A DNA stretch of 64,000 nt, taken from Phocoena phocoena (taxonomy: Eukaryota; Chordata; Mammalia; Artiodactyla; Phocoenidae). Location of the stretch: contig NC_089238.1 in NCBI RefSeq assembly GCF_963924675.1, forward strand, positions 59,426,799 through 59,490,798, read 5' to 3'. A model generated the notes under the pieces. That model was not told the origin of the DNA. It ran no database searches and worked only from the letters and a program-made list of their open reading frames with translations. Of the stretch, positions 33,101 through 43,069 are shown one piece after another. The stretch's first letter is position 1. Each line of letters opens with the position of its first letter. The position numbers and the translations under genes were made by a program.

Positions 33101-36100
33101 ATTAACAGGGCAGGGAGCTGTTGATCGAAACGGCAGTCCACCAGGATAAATCTAGATGGTAGATACAGCAGCAGATTCTAACTCTCTTCCCTTAAAGGAT
33201 AGTTTTTTTAAAAATGCCCGAGAAGATGCAGATCTCCACTAACAAATAGGCTTGGTTTTTTGTCCGTGCACACACGTGTGACCGCAGACAACAAGCAGAG
33301 TCACCTTCTCTGCAGACAGGACCCTGGCGAACGCTCACGCCGATTAGGCCCCACGGGAAATGCCGGCGAAGCCCGCGGGCAGAGGGTGGACGCAGTGCCG
33401 GACGAGGCGCCAGGCGACGTGCTCTGCTGCCTGCCGTGCTCTCATTCACGAGGAACTGTCTTGGGTCTAGGAGCTTCTACCTGGCCCTCTACAAGCAGAT
33501 GAGCTTCCTGGAGAAGCGGGGCTGCCCACGCACGGCGCTGGAGTACTGCAAGCTCATCCTCAGGTAGGGCTGCCGCTCGCCCCCCTCCCTCCCGGGGCCG
33601 CGGCCCGTGGGCGTCCGCGCTGGCCCACTGTGGGTTTTGTCTCCCTCTGCTCGCCGCGCTGCCTCCGGAAGCCTCGAGCCAGACGAGGACCCCCTGTGCA
33701 TGCTGCTGCTGCTCGACCACCTGGCCTTAAGGGCACGGAGCTACGAGTACCTGACCCGCCTCTTCCAGGAGTGGGAGGTGGGTGTGAGCGCACACCAGGC
33801 CGGGCAGGGACGCCAGGGGAGGGGCCGGGGCTCCAGGCGGGGCTGGGACGCCAGGGGAGGGGCCGGGGCTCCAGCTGGAGCCGGGATGCCAGGGGCGGGG
33901 CCGGGGCTCCAGGCGGGGCTGGGACGCCAGGGGAGGGTCCTGGGCAGACCCCAGGGGGCCTGCCTCGCTGCCTGCTTGCACGTGAGCGCAAGCATGCAGA
34001 GGGAGCCCTGAGGTGGGGGAGGCCACCGCGGCTCGACCCCTGGACGCATTGGTGCACGTGAGGTCTGAGACGGGCCGGAGGCAGGCCATCGGCTGTCTCG
34101 TTAATAGCCTGCATTTCGCATCCTGGTGGTGCTGTTTTAGATACGCTGGGTTATAGATGATGTAGTAACGTACATTTCACCGGTTTTCTTCTTAATCTGG
34201 CTGCTGTAAGATGTAGGCTGGCGCTGTGCTCCCGTTGGGTGGCACCGTCTGGGGGACACGTCTAGCCGGGAGGGGGGGCGGGGCAAGGAGGTGACAGCCT
34301 TTTATTTATTCTGTGGTTGAATTTCTTCACAGCACGTGTTGGTGTGTAGTTGAAAGACAGCTACGTAAATTATTTTGAATTCTGGATCATGTGGCCTGGT
34401 TGGGCGAGGATTCCCCAGTGAGGGGTCTAGTTCACACAGGTTCCTGGAGTTCACAGAAATGCAGCTGCTGGGCGCCGCCCACGGTGGGGCTGCAGCAGGA
34501 CGTCTGGGGGGTGGGGGTGGGGGTGGGGCGGAGGTTACAGAAGTCTCCAGAGACCGTGCTGTCACGTGACAGAGCTGTCACGTGACAGAGAGCATCGTGT
34601 CGTGTGCATCTGTGACTGACATAGGCGTGGGGAGGGAGGCGAGAGCAGACGTGGAGGTGGGCCGGCCCCACCCCGCAGAGGACCCCGGCCCCTGCCTGAC
34701 GCTGAGCCCTTGGAAGGTGGGCGTCCACCCTTCCCGCCCACCTGGCCTGGGTCTGACCGCACACCCCCAGGTCCTTTTATTTGCCTTCTCTTCACGGAGA
34801 AGGGGGACAGCTCACCCAGGGGCATCCAGGCGCCCGTGAGCTCTGCCTTTTTCGTCTGCACCACCTTGAAACGCCCAAACCCCTTGTAGGCTCATCGGAA
34901 CCTGTCCCAGCTCCCAAATTTTGCCTTCTCTGTGCCGCTGGCGTATTTCCTGCTGAGTCAGCAGGCAGACCTCCCCGACCAGGAGCTGAGCTCTGCGAGG
35001 GAGAAGGCCTCTCTCTTGATCCAGCAGGCGCTTATCATGTTCCCTGGAGGTGGGTGTGTCCCCGCAGCCCCCCGCGGCACGGATAGGTCCCAGTGCTTGT
35101 CCCAAGCTCTCGGGAAGATGCATTTTCCAGCGGGGCCTTCAGGCACCGGGGCTGCAGTTTGAAAGCTAACTTTGCTGTCAGAGCACCTGGAGGTTTTAGG
35201 GTGTCCTTAGATATTAACAGTACAAGCAAAACTTACCACCTGAAGTAGACGCATTTTCTCCGGCGGTGGGCTGGGTGTGAGAGAAAACAGGGCCAGGAGG
35301 GGCCAAGTCAGCAAAGTGGGTGTCTGTCCTCGTCCTCAAGTCCCAGTTCTCACTGGGGTGAGGAGCTCAGAGTTAGGTTTGTCCTGGGTCCTCTCGGGTG
35401 ACCTGCTGGTTAACGTGGGCCCCTAAAGTTGTGGGTGTGTGGACGGGAAGAGGGCCCACGGCCCCTCTGCTGGGCAACATTCTCAAAGGGTCTGTGACCT
35501 GAGAGAGGAGCCCACTGCCCTCTCAGGCCCTGGTGGGGCTGGGGTCAGGACCGCATGCAGCTCCGCAGGGGCTGGGCCGTGCAGCTTGGGCCCTCGGGCT
35601 CCATCCCTGGCGGTGAGCCTCCCTGTGGGCGGCCGGGGTGACGCCTGGTCGCTCAGGCTCCCGGCAGACAGCGTCCTCAGCTGGCCCCTCCCTCTCATCT
35701 CAGCTGGGCTCCATCCACACAGGGGCTGCCTGGCCGGCTCTGAGCCATGCTGGCCCTTCCCGACGAGGCCCCTGACGGGGTGTTAAGGCCCTGCATGGGG
35801 GGCTGTGGCCGCCAGCAGGGCCTGCTCGCCAACCCAGAGTCTACCTCCATCATCCAGAAAGCTCCCTGTCAGGCCCATGGCTTTTAGTGGAGCCCGTCGC
35901 TGGGAGAGCGTTGGGGCAGGGGTTCTCTATGATGAGAGCATCCGGTGCACCTGCTCAGGGCTCCTGCGTGAGTCCCCTCGGGTGCAGGTGGGGCCGCAGG
36001 GCAGCGGGACGGACAGCCCTCCGTGGCGGCGGGGGCCCCTGGGGCGGTGGGAGAGCGGCCTCCCCTGCCCCTCAGCCCTGGCCTTGCGGGCGTGACGGTC

Positions 36101-39100
36101 CTGCTTCCCCCGCAGTGCTCATGCCTCTGCTCGAGTACTGCAGCGTGCGCCCCGACGCCACCGTGGCCGCGCACCGCTTCTTCGGACCTGACGCCGAGAT
36201 AAGGTACAGACTGCTGGGCGCCCTGGGCAGGGTGCGGGCCTGGGTGGCGGGACTGTCCTCCCTGCAGGGGCTCTGGGGCCCTGGCCACGTGGGCATCAGC
36301 CTGGCCTGTTGGACACAGCGGGGGCACTGGGGCTGTAACATCCTTGCAGCCGTGAGTGTGGTTCAGACGCCTGTATTGGCCCCTGCTGCCTTTTAAAATT
36401 TCTCGTAAAACGTGAAGAAAAACGTGGGACTTGGGAGCCAGCCACCTCAAGCCCGGTCAGGAAACTGGGGCGGGCTCTCCGGTGTCTGTGCGCACGGGTG
36501 TTTGCGTTCTCCTTGTATTTAGATTTTGATCGAGGAACTTGTTCTTAGTAAGGACGCTGCACAGAAGCAAATGCCTGTGTGCCCTGCCTCGGGGTCCCTT
36601 TCCCTTGTCGGCAGCCCCCTCTGGGCAGCCTCTTGCCCCTCCAGGTTGCCAGCACGCCCTGGATGCCCACAGGCACCGGCGGGCGCGTGGAGCCTGGGCC
36701 CGTGGGGGTCTCACAGGCCCCACTGCCCACAGCCAGCCCCCCGCCCTGAGCCAGCTGGTAAGCCTGTACCTCGGGAGGTCCCACTTCCTCTGGAAGGAGC
36801 CGGCCACCATGAGCTGGCTGGAGGAGAACGTGCACGAGGTTCTGCAGGCGGTGGACACCGGGGACCCTGCCGTGGAGGCGTGTGAGAACAGGTAAACCTG
36901 GGGCCGGGGTGTGGGCACTGCTCTCAGGACCAGGCCCATCTTGCGGGCGGCGCAGGGCCACGGCCGCCTCCACCACTGCCCCTCGTCTCCCTGGGCCCTA
37001 GGCGCAAGGTGCTGTACCAGCGCGCACCCAGAAACATCCACCGCCACGTGGTCCTGTCGGAGATCAAGGAAGCCATTGCCGCCCTACCTCCGGTAAGGGA
37101 GCGGGCCGGACTCGGGCTCCTTCCTGCCGGCAGCTCTGCCCCCGGGTTGGGGTCACGGGCAAAGGCCCCTCCCCTCACAGACACTTGCGTTCTGAGAGGC
37201 AGAGCTGAGCCTGCAGCTTTCCGTGACCTTATGGGGCTCAGAGCGGTGACCTGGTGGCTCGGAGCCCCGAGGCCAGTAGCCGGCAGCCTGGGAGTGAGGC
37301 CCTGACATTTTGCAGGCCCTGACATCTCACACAGCACGTGTGAGCGGAGGTCCTGTGGTTCCCCCACCCGCGCCGGTCCCTGGGCTCATCCCAGTCCCTT
37401 GAGCGGGCCGGATGAGCGTCCTGCTGGAAGAAGGGCCCTTCTGCCCCCTCGCCCAGGCTTTCAGTACGGGGAACACAGCCTCGCAAACAAGGGCCGTTCC
37501 GTCAGACCGTTCCCACTCCCAGCGGAAAGGCCTGGTGCAGAGTGGAATCGGCTGAAAGTCGCCCCTCTGCTCTCTGCCTTTCTGAAGGATGTGAGCACGC
37601 AGTCTGTGCTGGGCTATGACCCTTTGCCTCCCTTGGACACCATCTACTCCTACGTCAGACCGGAGAGGTACTTCCTGCCCTGCTCCTTTGCCCACACGGC
37701 TCCGAGGTCAGTGCTGGGGCTCGGGGGGGTCTTGCTACCTCAGAGTCCAGCCCTCAGAGAATATGGTGATCTGGGGTCACGGATCAGCTGTTGCAGGCCA
37801 TGTGTTTTCACTTATTTGTCCATCTAAGGCCATTTCTCTGTCAGGTTCTGGAGCAAGTGGTGGAGATAGGGTAGGAAGCAGTTGTAGAATCCAGGAACAA
37901 ATGTAAAATCAGAACTGCAGTAAGGACCTGCGAGGAAACAGCGGGTGAGCCTGACACGTGAAAGGCGGCTGGTGTCCAGCAGGAGCCTCAGCCGGTGCGG
38001 AGGCCCCGCCAGGGACGAGTGTCTGGCAGTCAGGCCGGGATGCAGAAGGCCCCGAGGCCCAGCCAGGAGAGCAGGGGCAGGCACCGCGGTGCCGAGTCTG
38101 CAGCTGCCTTCAGAATTGGCTCATACAAATGCTGCCTTCCCCCTTTCCTTCCGGCCTTTAAAGCTTTACGTTAAGTAATTGCTTTACCTCACGTAGAGCC
38201 TGTGGTCACAGAGTCACCGACCTGGGAGAGTCACAGACAGACTTTCTCGTTTCCAGGCTTCAGGCGGACGTACTTTGTAGAATGAAGTCCTTTTTGTTCT
38301 CTGCTGAATTATAAAAGTTAAGAGTGCGCATTCACAGGGAAATATAGTCCCCAGTTAAACTCTCAACAGGTTAAGGTGAAAATTGATGGTGAGTGTCTGT
38401 GGCTTCAACACCAAGCTGATGTGCTGGGCGTGGTCACACTGAGGATGGCTGGGTGCTGTGCTGGCTCCAGGCGCCCGGAAAGTCCAGGAGGGCCCCCCCC
38501 CCCCGACACATGCCCTAGAATCTTCTCTCCACTCCTCAACTCTGAGCGAAGGACACTTTGAAAGAGCTTTTCTCAAGAGCGAGTGGGGCTTGGCTGCAGC
38601 GGCCCCACTGTCCACTCTCCACTCCACTCCACTGGCCACGTTCCGAAGGCCAGCCCCATGCTGGACCCCCTGCACCGCGGGCCTGAGCCATCCCCCTGCC
38701 GCCCCCCGCCCCCTCTCTCCCCAGCCGCCGCGGGGGCTGCCCTCATGGCCCCGCCAGGGCCTTTCTGACCGTCCTGACTCCCCTTCCAGGCTCAGCCCCG
38801 TCAGCCACGGAAACACCATCGCCCTCTTCTTCCGCTCCTTGTTGCCGAACTACACCGTGGAGGTACGTGGAGCCCAGCACGTGGGGGCCGCCAGCCTGAG
38901 ACCGGATGTCGGGTCCCGGGGCGGGGGGCTGGGCGGGGGCTCGTCCCGGCAGGCGCGGCTCAGACGAGTCTCTTTGCCGCAGGGGGAGCGGCCAGAGGAC
39001 GGCGGGGCCGGGGGTCCACACCTTGACCAGGGCTTGAACAGGCTGATGCTGGCCTTGCGGGACATGATGGCCAACTTCCACTTCCACGACCTGGAGGTGC

Positions 39101-39138
39101 CACACGAGGACCACCTCGAGGGCGACGAGTGGGACTGA
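17643..39138 (+). CDS. TCF25: TCF25 (NULP1), ribosome-associated quality control factor
   Basis: TCF25 is the vertebrate homologue of yeast Rqc1. It acts with Listerin and NEMF on stalled 60S ribosomes and was earlier described as a bHLH-like nuclear repressor. Eighteen coding exons join with consistent phase: 17643-17834, 25301-25465, 26374-26448, 26886-27004, 27464-27529, 30163-30245, 31201-31331, 31441-31540, 32203-32296, 33471-33563, 33672-33777, 34890-35049, 36116-36203, 36733-36891, 37002-37092, 37588-37667, 38790-38862 and 38983-39138. The product is 676 aa, the human length. Features: acidic run at 30-37 (DDDDVEEE), Lys/Arg-rich block at about 124-138 ([13 protein letters not shown]), the large TCF25 domain from about 240 to 600, and an acidic tail ending EGDEWD. 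All introns are GT-AG. No lesion is visible. The first ATG in the CpG island matches the human N-terminus [15 protein letters not shown]. Confidence 0.97.
18939..19153 (-). mobile_element. CHR-type SINE (reverse) in TCF25 intron 1
   Basis: A poly-T run at 18941-18960 precedes the reverse complement of the same CHR body seen at 6506, ending CCACCAGGGAAGCCC. No clear target-site duplication was found. Confidence 0.93.
19472..19838 (-). mobile_element. Long CHR-family SINE (reverse) in TCF25 intron 1
   Basis: A longer SINE form with repeated GTAGTTGTGGC and CAGTAATTGTGGCGC blocks, T-rich at its left end and ending CCACTGAGGAAGTCCC. The internal blocks resemble each other, as in the element at 60147. 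Confidence 0.9.
20940..21160 (+). repeat. MIR element in TCF25 intron 1
   Basis: It follows the MIR order: a CCCGGCTCCGCCTCTTCTTA-type start, GTGAGAACTTGGACAGGTTT, TACCTCATGGGGTTGTCACG, then CAGGCGTACGGTACTCAGCA. Confidence 0.75.
22229..22361 (-). mobile_element. Short CHR-related SINE (reverse) in TCF25 intron 1
   Basis: TTTTCGGCCACACCGTGTGA, GATCTTAGTTCCCCGACCGG, and an end at ACCGCCAGGGAAGTCCC. Possible CCGAAA duplication at both edges. Confidence 0.88.
22855..23200 (+). mobile_element. Degraded L1 ORF2 3' fragment
   Basis: The order CTTCACAGCAGCTTAATCCA, CAAAACGGAAACAAAAGACT and GATAAACTTTATGTGGTATA then CAAAGGAATACTAGTCAC resembles the C-terminal ORF2 end of L1. It is much decayed, so this is tentative. 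Confidence 0.5.
24262..24474 (-). mobile_element. CHR-type SINE (reverse) with TSD in TCF25 intron 1
   Basis: Reverse CHR body ending CCACTAAGGAAGCCCC. Its left edge CCCCAGTTTTTGTTTG and right edge CCCCAGTTTTGTTTGG form a near-perfect target-site duplication. Confidence 0.93.
25301..25465 (+). CDS. TCF25: TCF25 exon 2
   Basis: 55 codons, phase 0/0, [18 protein letters not shown] to VPPEQ. Acceptor TTTCCAG, donor GTGCAG. The sequence is variable and low in complexity, as in other mammals. Confidence 0.94.
26374..26448 (+). CDS. TCF25: TCF25 exon 3: basic block
   Basis: 25 codons, phase 0/0, [20 protein letters not shown]. The Lys/Arg cluster is a likely nuclear-localisation or RNA/ribosome contact segment. 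Donor GTATGT. Confidence 0.95.
26886..27004 (+). CDS. TCF25: TCF25 exon 4
   Basis: 119 bp, encoding [20 protein letters not shown] to HVLYVEH. It ends with AG of the split Arg codon before donor GTGTGG. Confidence 0.95.
27464..27529 (+). CDS. TCF25: TCF25 exon 5
   Basis: 66 bp, acceptor TTCTCTAG. It encodes [20 protein letters not shown] and ends with a split Arg codon before donor GTAAGA. Confidence 0.95.
28435..28550 (+). repeat. 58-bp tandem duplication in TCF25 intron 5
   Basis: Two copies with period 58 start at GGTCTTTTTTGAATTGG (28435 and 28493) and differ at a few bases. The unit resembles a decayed L1 3' segment (GTAGTTGTTTTACACTGTTG). Confidence 0.9.
28555..28684 (-). mobile_element. 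Short CHR-related SINE (reverse) in TCF25 intron 5
   Basis: GGCCGTGCCGCGTGGCATGA, then TTCCCCAGCCAGGGGTTGAA and an end at GTCGCCAGGGAAGCCC. The flanks TGACTTCTGTTG and TGACTTCTATTTG look like a decayed target-site duplication. Confidence 0.88.
30163..30245 (+). CDS. TCF25: TCF25 exon 6
   Basis: 83 bp, [20 protein letters not shown] onward to TKP. Acceptor CTCCTCAG, donor GTGAGG, ends one base into Gly. Confidence 0.95.
31201..31331 (+). CDS. TCF25: TCF25 exon 7
   Basis: 131 bp, [20 protein letters not shown] to PNNMV. It ends in phase 0 at donor GTGCGC. Confidence 0.94.
31441..31540 (+). CDS. TCF25: TCF25 exon 8
   Basis: 100 bp, [20 protein letters not shown] to RDLV, then one base of Glu before donor GTAAGG. 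Confidence 0.95.
31605..31960 (-). mobile_element. Old L1 3' fragment (reverse) in TCF25 intron 8
   Basis: It begins TAACAGCTTTATTGAGATAA and AATTCATCTACCGTGAAATT, then TTTTTAGTATATGCAGACTT and TAAATGGAATCATGACACAC. This is the order of common antisense L1M ends. Confidence 0.65.
32203..32296 (+). CDS. TCF25: TCF25 exon 9
   Basis: 94 bp, [20 protein letters not shown] to RRPEN, ends in a split Arg codon before donor GTGAGC. Confidence 0.95.
33471..33563 (+). CDS. TCF25: TCF25 exon 10
   Basis: 93 bp, [20 protein letters not shown] to CKLIL, ends in a split Ser codon before donor GTAGGG. Confidence 0.95.
33672..33777 (+). CDS. TCF25: TCF25 exon 11
   Basis: 106 bp, [20 protein letters not shown] to FQEWE, phase 0 at donor GTGGGT. 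The acceptor GGAAG lacks the usual pyrimidine before AG but is supported by phase and protein identity. Confidence 0.93.
33807..33938 (+). repeat. 38-bp minisatellite in TCF25 intron 11
   Basis: Three full units of 38 bp (33807, 33845, 33883) and a partial fourth, each starting GGGACGCCAGGGG or GGGATGCCAGGGG. It begins 30 bases after the exon 11 donor. Confidence 0.93.
34559..34588. promoter_or_regulatory. Doubled CTGTCACGTGACAG palindrome (E-box pair)
   Basis: Two perfect 14-bp palindromes at 34559-34572 and 34575-34588, 16 bp apart start to start. Each contains GTCACGTGAC, the optimal bHLH-Zip site of the USF and MiT/TFE (CLEAR) type. It is in TCF25 intron 11 and its function is inferred only. 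Confidence 0.6.
34890..35049 (+). CDS. TCF25: TCF25 exon 12
   Basis: 160 bp, [20 protein letters not shown] to LIMFPG. Acceptor CTTGTAG, donor GTGGGT. Confidence 0.95.
36116..36203 (+). CDS. TCF25: TCF25 exon 13
   Basis: 88 bp, [20 protein letters not shown] to DAEI, ends with a split Ser codon before donor GTACAG. Confidence 0.95.
36733..36891 (+). CDS. TCF25: TCF25 exon 14
   Basis: 159 bp, [20 protein letters not shown] to EACEN. Acceptor CCCACAG, donor GTAAAC. Confidence 0.95.
37002..37092 (+). CDS. TCF25: TCF25 exon 15
   Basis: 91 bp, [20 protein letters not shown] to AALPP, phase 0 at donor GTAAGG. Confidence 0.95.
37588..37667 (+). CDS. TCF25: TCF25 exon 16
   Basis: 80 bp, [20 protein letters not shown] to RPE, ends with a split Arg codon before donor GTACTT. 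Confidence 0.94.
38790..38862 (+). CDS. TCF25: TCF25 exon 17
   Basis: 73 bp, [20 protein letters not shown] to YTVE, phase 0 at donor GTACGT. Confidence 0.95.
38983..39138 (+). CDS. TCF25: TCF25 exon 18 (stop codon)
   Basis: 156 bp ending TGA at 39136-39138. It encodes [20 protein letters not shown] to an acidic C-terminus EGDEWD. Confidence 0.95.
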   Translation, partial: GERPEDGGAGGPHLDQGLNRLMLALRDMMANFHFHDLEVPHEDHLEGDEWD

Positions 39139-39275
39139 GGCACGGGCGGGGCCCCAGCGCTGTGCAGTTATGTTCCTGATTGTGTGCTGGTCAGATCGGC
39201 CAGGTCCCCGACCTAGAAGTGCTGCTGTGTTGTCCACTTGCCTCTGCTGTTCTATAAACGTGAACGGGTTGCGCT
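39139..39275 (+). other. TCF25: TCF25 3' UTR, probable
   Basis: A short UTR of about 120-140 bases, ending near the TATAAA at 39253-39258. No AATAAA occurs between the stop and this hexamer. The downstream sequence GTGAACGGGTTGCG is GT-rich, as expected past a cleavage site. Confidence 0.6.
39253..39258 (+). terminator. TCF25: TCF25 variant polyadenylation signal TATAAA
   Basis: The hexamer TATAAA, followed by CGTG, sits about 115 bases after the stop. It is a known weaker variant of AATAAA and the only candidate in this stretch. Confidence 0.6.
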
Positions 39276-42200
39276 CTGCCCGGCGTGAGCTCTTCCTTCC
39301 CGGCGCTGCGGTTGGCGCCCCCAGATCCTCACACCCCCCCAAGGCTCCCCCAGGGCGTGCCCCGCGGCCACTCACGGCAGAGCCCCAACCCTGGGCAGGA
39401 CCTCCCCGCCGCTGCGCTGCCGGCCCGGGTCATCGCAGAGCCAGAATCCATGCTCGCTTCAGTGAGCGCCGTCGGAGGGGAGGCCGAGAGGTGTGTTTTG
39501 GAAGGAACGCTCGTCTTGGCAGCTCTGGGGGGTGTACGTGGCAGAGACTGGGGGGCACTTGATCCAGGGGTGAACGGACCGCAGGCTGGGGAGGGTGAAG
39601 GGGTGGGACCTGGTGCTCTTGAGTGACAGCTCAGAACCACACGGGCTGCCTGTGACTAAGGATCCTGTTTGGTTCTGGAACGACCCAGGCCACCAAGGTT
39701 GTGAGCCCCACGTGCTACCCTGTACACTGGGCACCCTCCCAGCCCTGACCTCCACCCACAGAGGCGGCCCGTGTGCTCCAGGGTGCGGTTGGGGCCCCAG
39801 GCCGGTCAGTGTGGCAGGAAGTGTGACCCAGCCATCTCCAGCATGCACCCAAGTCCTGGTCCGTCGGCCCATCTTCCAGGAAGTCTGTGGCATCCTGGTC
39901 GTGACGTGGGGTCACCTACTGCAGAGGCCTGTGAGGTCATCCTTCCAGCTGTTCCCGAGTCGGGGGCGCCTCTGTGCCTTGCACACCCGTGGCAAGGACA
40001 GGGCCCTGCAGACGTGGTTACCCCTCCCACCATCCACAGCCAGCTCGGAGACCGAGCCTGCCCTAGAACCACATGGTCCCCACCAGGGTGGCCTGTGATG
40101 AACTTCAGCAAGTAAGACAGTCTGCTGGGGGTCTTCTGGGAAGGGGATTGATCTTTGAAAATGACAGGCAAGCAAGGAGAGCTTGGCGCCCTACCTCTTC
40201 CAACCTTAAATACATTTAGGTGAGGGTGTGATGTGTGGCGCTACGGCAGCCATCTTGCAACCAGGAATCCAACTTTAAAATGAAGAGCCAGTGTCCTGGG
40301 GATAGTGAAGCAGAGGCTGGGCCCAGGAGGTGATGAAACTGCTCACCCCCCAGGCCTGGTGCCCACCCAGTGCTCTGTCGTGCTGCTCCGTCTAATGGGG
40401 GTGAGAAGACAGCCAAGGCCCTCACATCTAGGCACCTGCTGTAAAGGCTCAGCTGACCACTCAGGCCTTGTGCTGCTCGTGCATTGCTGATGGATTGTGC
40501 TCTTTCCCATCAAGTCACACCCCGCCTCAGGTCTTCAGCATGGGCACCAAAGGGTGGGCGCAAAAGCCCCTCCTTTCCCTGCGTTAAAGGAAACGAGACA
40601 ACCCTGGAACCCAGACCCTGTGACCCAGCTCTGGGCCAGGTCTTCCTGAGATCTCCCCGTGGTGAGGGGAGGGGGCAGGGGCGCTGGCTGCACTCCCCGC
40701 GGCTGCTGTCAGGGGACCCCCATGAAGTCAGGCCTCCCCGGCGTGGCCATGGCTAGACAGGGGCACCCCTCAGCTCTGCAGGCAGAAGCTCCTCAGGCTG
40801 CCGCTCCCACGAGCTCCCTCACGTGGTGAGCCTTCGTGTGCTGCGGGCCTGACCCTGTTCTGGTGCTGGGGACCCAGCACTGAGACAGTTCCTGCTCTCA
40901 CAGCCTCATGAGTGGTCGGCACGTGGTCTCATGTGCTATGTCCTTTGAGGGGGTGGCCGTCCCCCCCCCCCCACCTGTCTCTGGCCAGTCCTCACTTGCT
41001 TTCTTCCAGGGGCACTGGAGGTCGAGCGGGTAGGACTGGCCGCAGGGTTAGCTGTGGTTTCACGTGGCCGTTTCCCAGGACTGTGACCAATCGCAGCTCA
41101 GCTGTACCTGCTGTCCCCCTCCCTCAGGGTGAGAACCAGACAGGGAGTCTCGAGGCCTCCCCAGGAAGAGGGCTGTGGTCTCATGGCAAAGGCCGCCCAG
41201 TTCTCCTGGCCTTTGAAGTCTCAGGCTGGGGCGCTGGGTCTGGGGAGGCCCGGCAATCTCAAAGGCCTCATTTATGGAGCCGTGATGACATGTAAGCTAG
41301 AGGCAGGCCACTGCTCGCCCGGCGGCCAGGGAGTCCTGGGACTCACGTGGCAGAGACACCAGGGTTCAGGGCAGCGATGCCAGCACTGCCCCCACCGTGG
41401 CTCTGCCTCGTGGTCCTGCCCTGGGACCCTTTGCTCCCTTTGGGGTTCTCCACCAGGAGGTGGGGCGCCCTGGTTCCTGTGGAGCCCAGGCGAGGCCCTT
41501 CCTTCCACCCTCCTCTACGTGGCGGGTGGGGGACTCGTGCACGGCCAGAAACAGGCAAACGGGTCCACCAGGGTGTAAAACGGTTTGGCGGAATCTACCA
41601 AAGCTGAAGGTGTGCCTCTGACCATGCAGTCCCACCCGTGTGTTACCCAGCAGCAGTGTCTGTGATAGACGGGGGCCACCCAAACGCCCACGCGACCTGC
41701 GCGTTAACGACCGCTGCGTGCGTCCGCGAGGGTGTCTCAGTGCTGAGTGAGGAAGGGTCCGGAGTCCACGCGTATCAGGTTCCAAAACAGGCAAAGTTAA
41801 CCGATGATCGGGGCCGGGAGGACACCCCGGAGGGTCTGGTGCAGTCGGTGTTTGATTGATTGGGTGCTGCATTCCCGGCTGTATTTGGATGAGGTGTGCA
41901 CCAACCTGCATGTTTATGATTCGTGTACTCTCACGTACGACGCGCTTCAATAAATAGCACCAACAGAGGCAAAGGGGGAAAGGGCCGTGTGAGTCGTCAA
42001 GGGCAGGGAAGGGAGCTGACGCTGGTGAGCAGGTGCGCCCTCCCCCGTCTGCTGAGGGGCACAGGACGGACCCAAACAGGAACATCACAGCTCAGCGCCT
42101 TCAAAGCACCAGACCCTCGGCCGGCCTCTGACTTCCCCCACCCGTGAGGGGCCGGCCCTGCGGTCCATGCCCACCCCGCCCTCAGAGGAGGCTTTGTCGT

Positions 42201-42393
42201 CAGCACCGGGCACTCTTTAGTGACAGAGTGCTGGCTCGGCTGCGGTGACCTTTTGCAGAGGCAGTGGGGGCCGTCGGGGGAGGTCTGGCAGCTCTGTCCC
42301 CGCCCCTGCCCCGGGAGGAGCCGGAGCGCAGGAAGCGGCTGGGGGTCCTTAGGGCAGGACCGCCTTCAGTCCGCGTTTAACGTGGGGCAGGCT

Positions 42394-42408
42394 GGTGTGT
42401 GTGCATGC

Positions 42409-42439
<31 letters not shown>

Positions 42440-42456
42440 CATGTGCGCGCGTGTGT
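42394..42456. repeat. (GT)n microsatellite
   Basis: A GT/GC dinucleotide tract with a GCATGC break near 42402 and GCGCGC runs toward the end. It is likely to vary in length among individuals. Confidence 0.95.
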
Positions 42457-42657
42457 TCCTGAGGCAGAATCCGACGGCTTCAGGGAGGTGGTGGTGGTCT
42501 TGCATAGGGCCTGGAAGAGGGCTGGAAGTCTCAGTGGCAGGTCCGGAGCGGGACCTCCGCGCCCGCGACACCTGGAGGGGAGGCGGGCTGAGCACGGCGC
42601 GGCTGGCCAGACTGCAGTGGTCTGAGCGCCAAGCTGCCGGGACAGGCCCGGGTGGAG

Positions 42658-42677
42658 CTGCGCCATCTAGCGGCAGC
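42658..42677 (-). promoter_or_regulatory. CTCF-like site upstream of MC1R
   Basis: The core GCGCCATCTAGCGGCAG matches the CTCF motif read on the minus strand, with one mismatch in the TGG part. It lies about 390 bp before the MC1R start. Confidence 0.55.
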
Positions 42678-43013
42678 CCTCGCGCTGCAGCCCGGGCACA
42701 CGCCCGTCACGGTGCCGCCCTCAGGGGGAGGGGCTCTGCGGAAGACTTTTAAGGTCCTGAGGAAGGCAGGCAGTCTCATAGGACCGAAGGTAGCAAGAGG
42801 CCTAGAAATGTCCGGATCTGGGCGACCGCGCCTCCAGGGAAGAGGGGAGGTGGACTGAGGACCAGGACAGAGACACTGAGCCCTTAGGGCTGGCAACTGG
42901 GAGCTTGGGGTCCTGGCTGGGAAGTGACGACTGGTGGAGAGGCCCGGGGCCGTGCCTGGGCCGACATTTGTCCAGCCCCGGAGGACGGAGTGTGAGGGGC
43001 CTCCCGGTGGAGC

Positions 43014-43034
43014 CATGAGCTGGGCGGGACCCTG
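43014..43034 (+). other. Short upstream ORF before MC1R
   Basis: ATG AGC TGG GCG GGA CCC TGA encodes six residues and ends 35 bases before the MC1R start. It would matter only if the transcript begins upstream, which the sequence does not show. Confidence 0.4.
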
Positions 43035-43069
43035 AGAGCAAGGACCCCTTCCTGCTCCCTGGCAGGACG

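Larger units (their letters stand above)
39260..42900. other. TCF25-MC1R intergenic region
   Basis: No gene is supported. It holds a decayed L1-type 3' fragment (about 41560-41830, with GTTCCAAAACAGGCAAAGTT), a GT microsatellite, and a strong CTCF-like site at 42658-42677. The region is moderately GC-rich and its open frames have no recognisable content. Confidence 0.65.
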
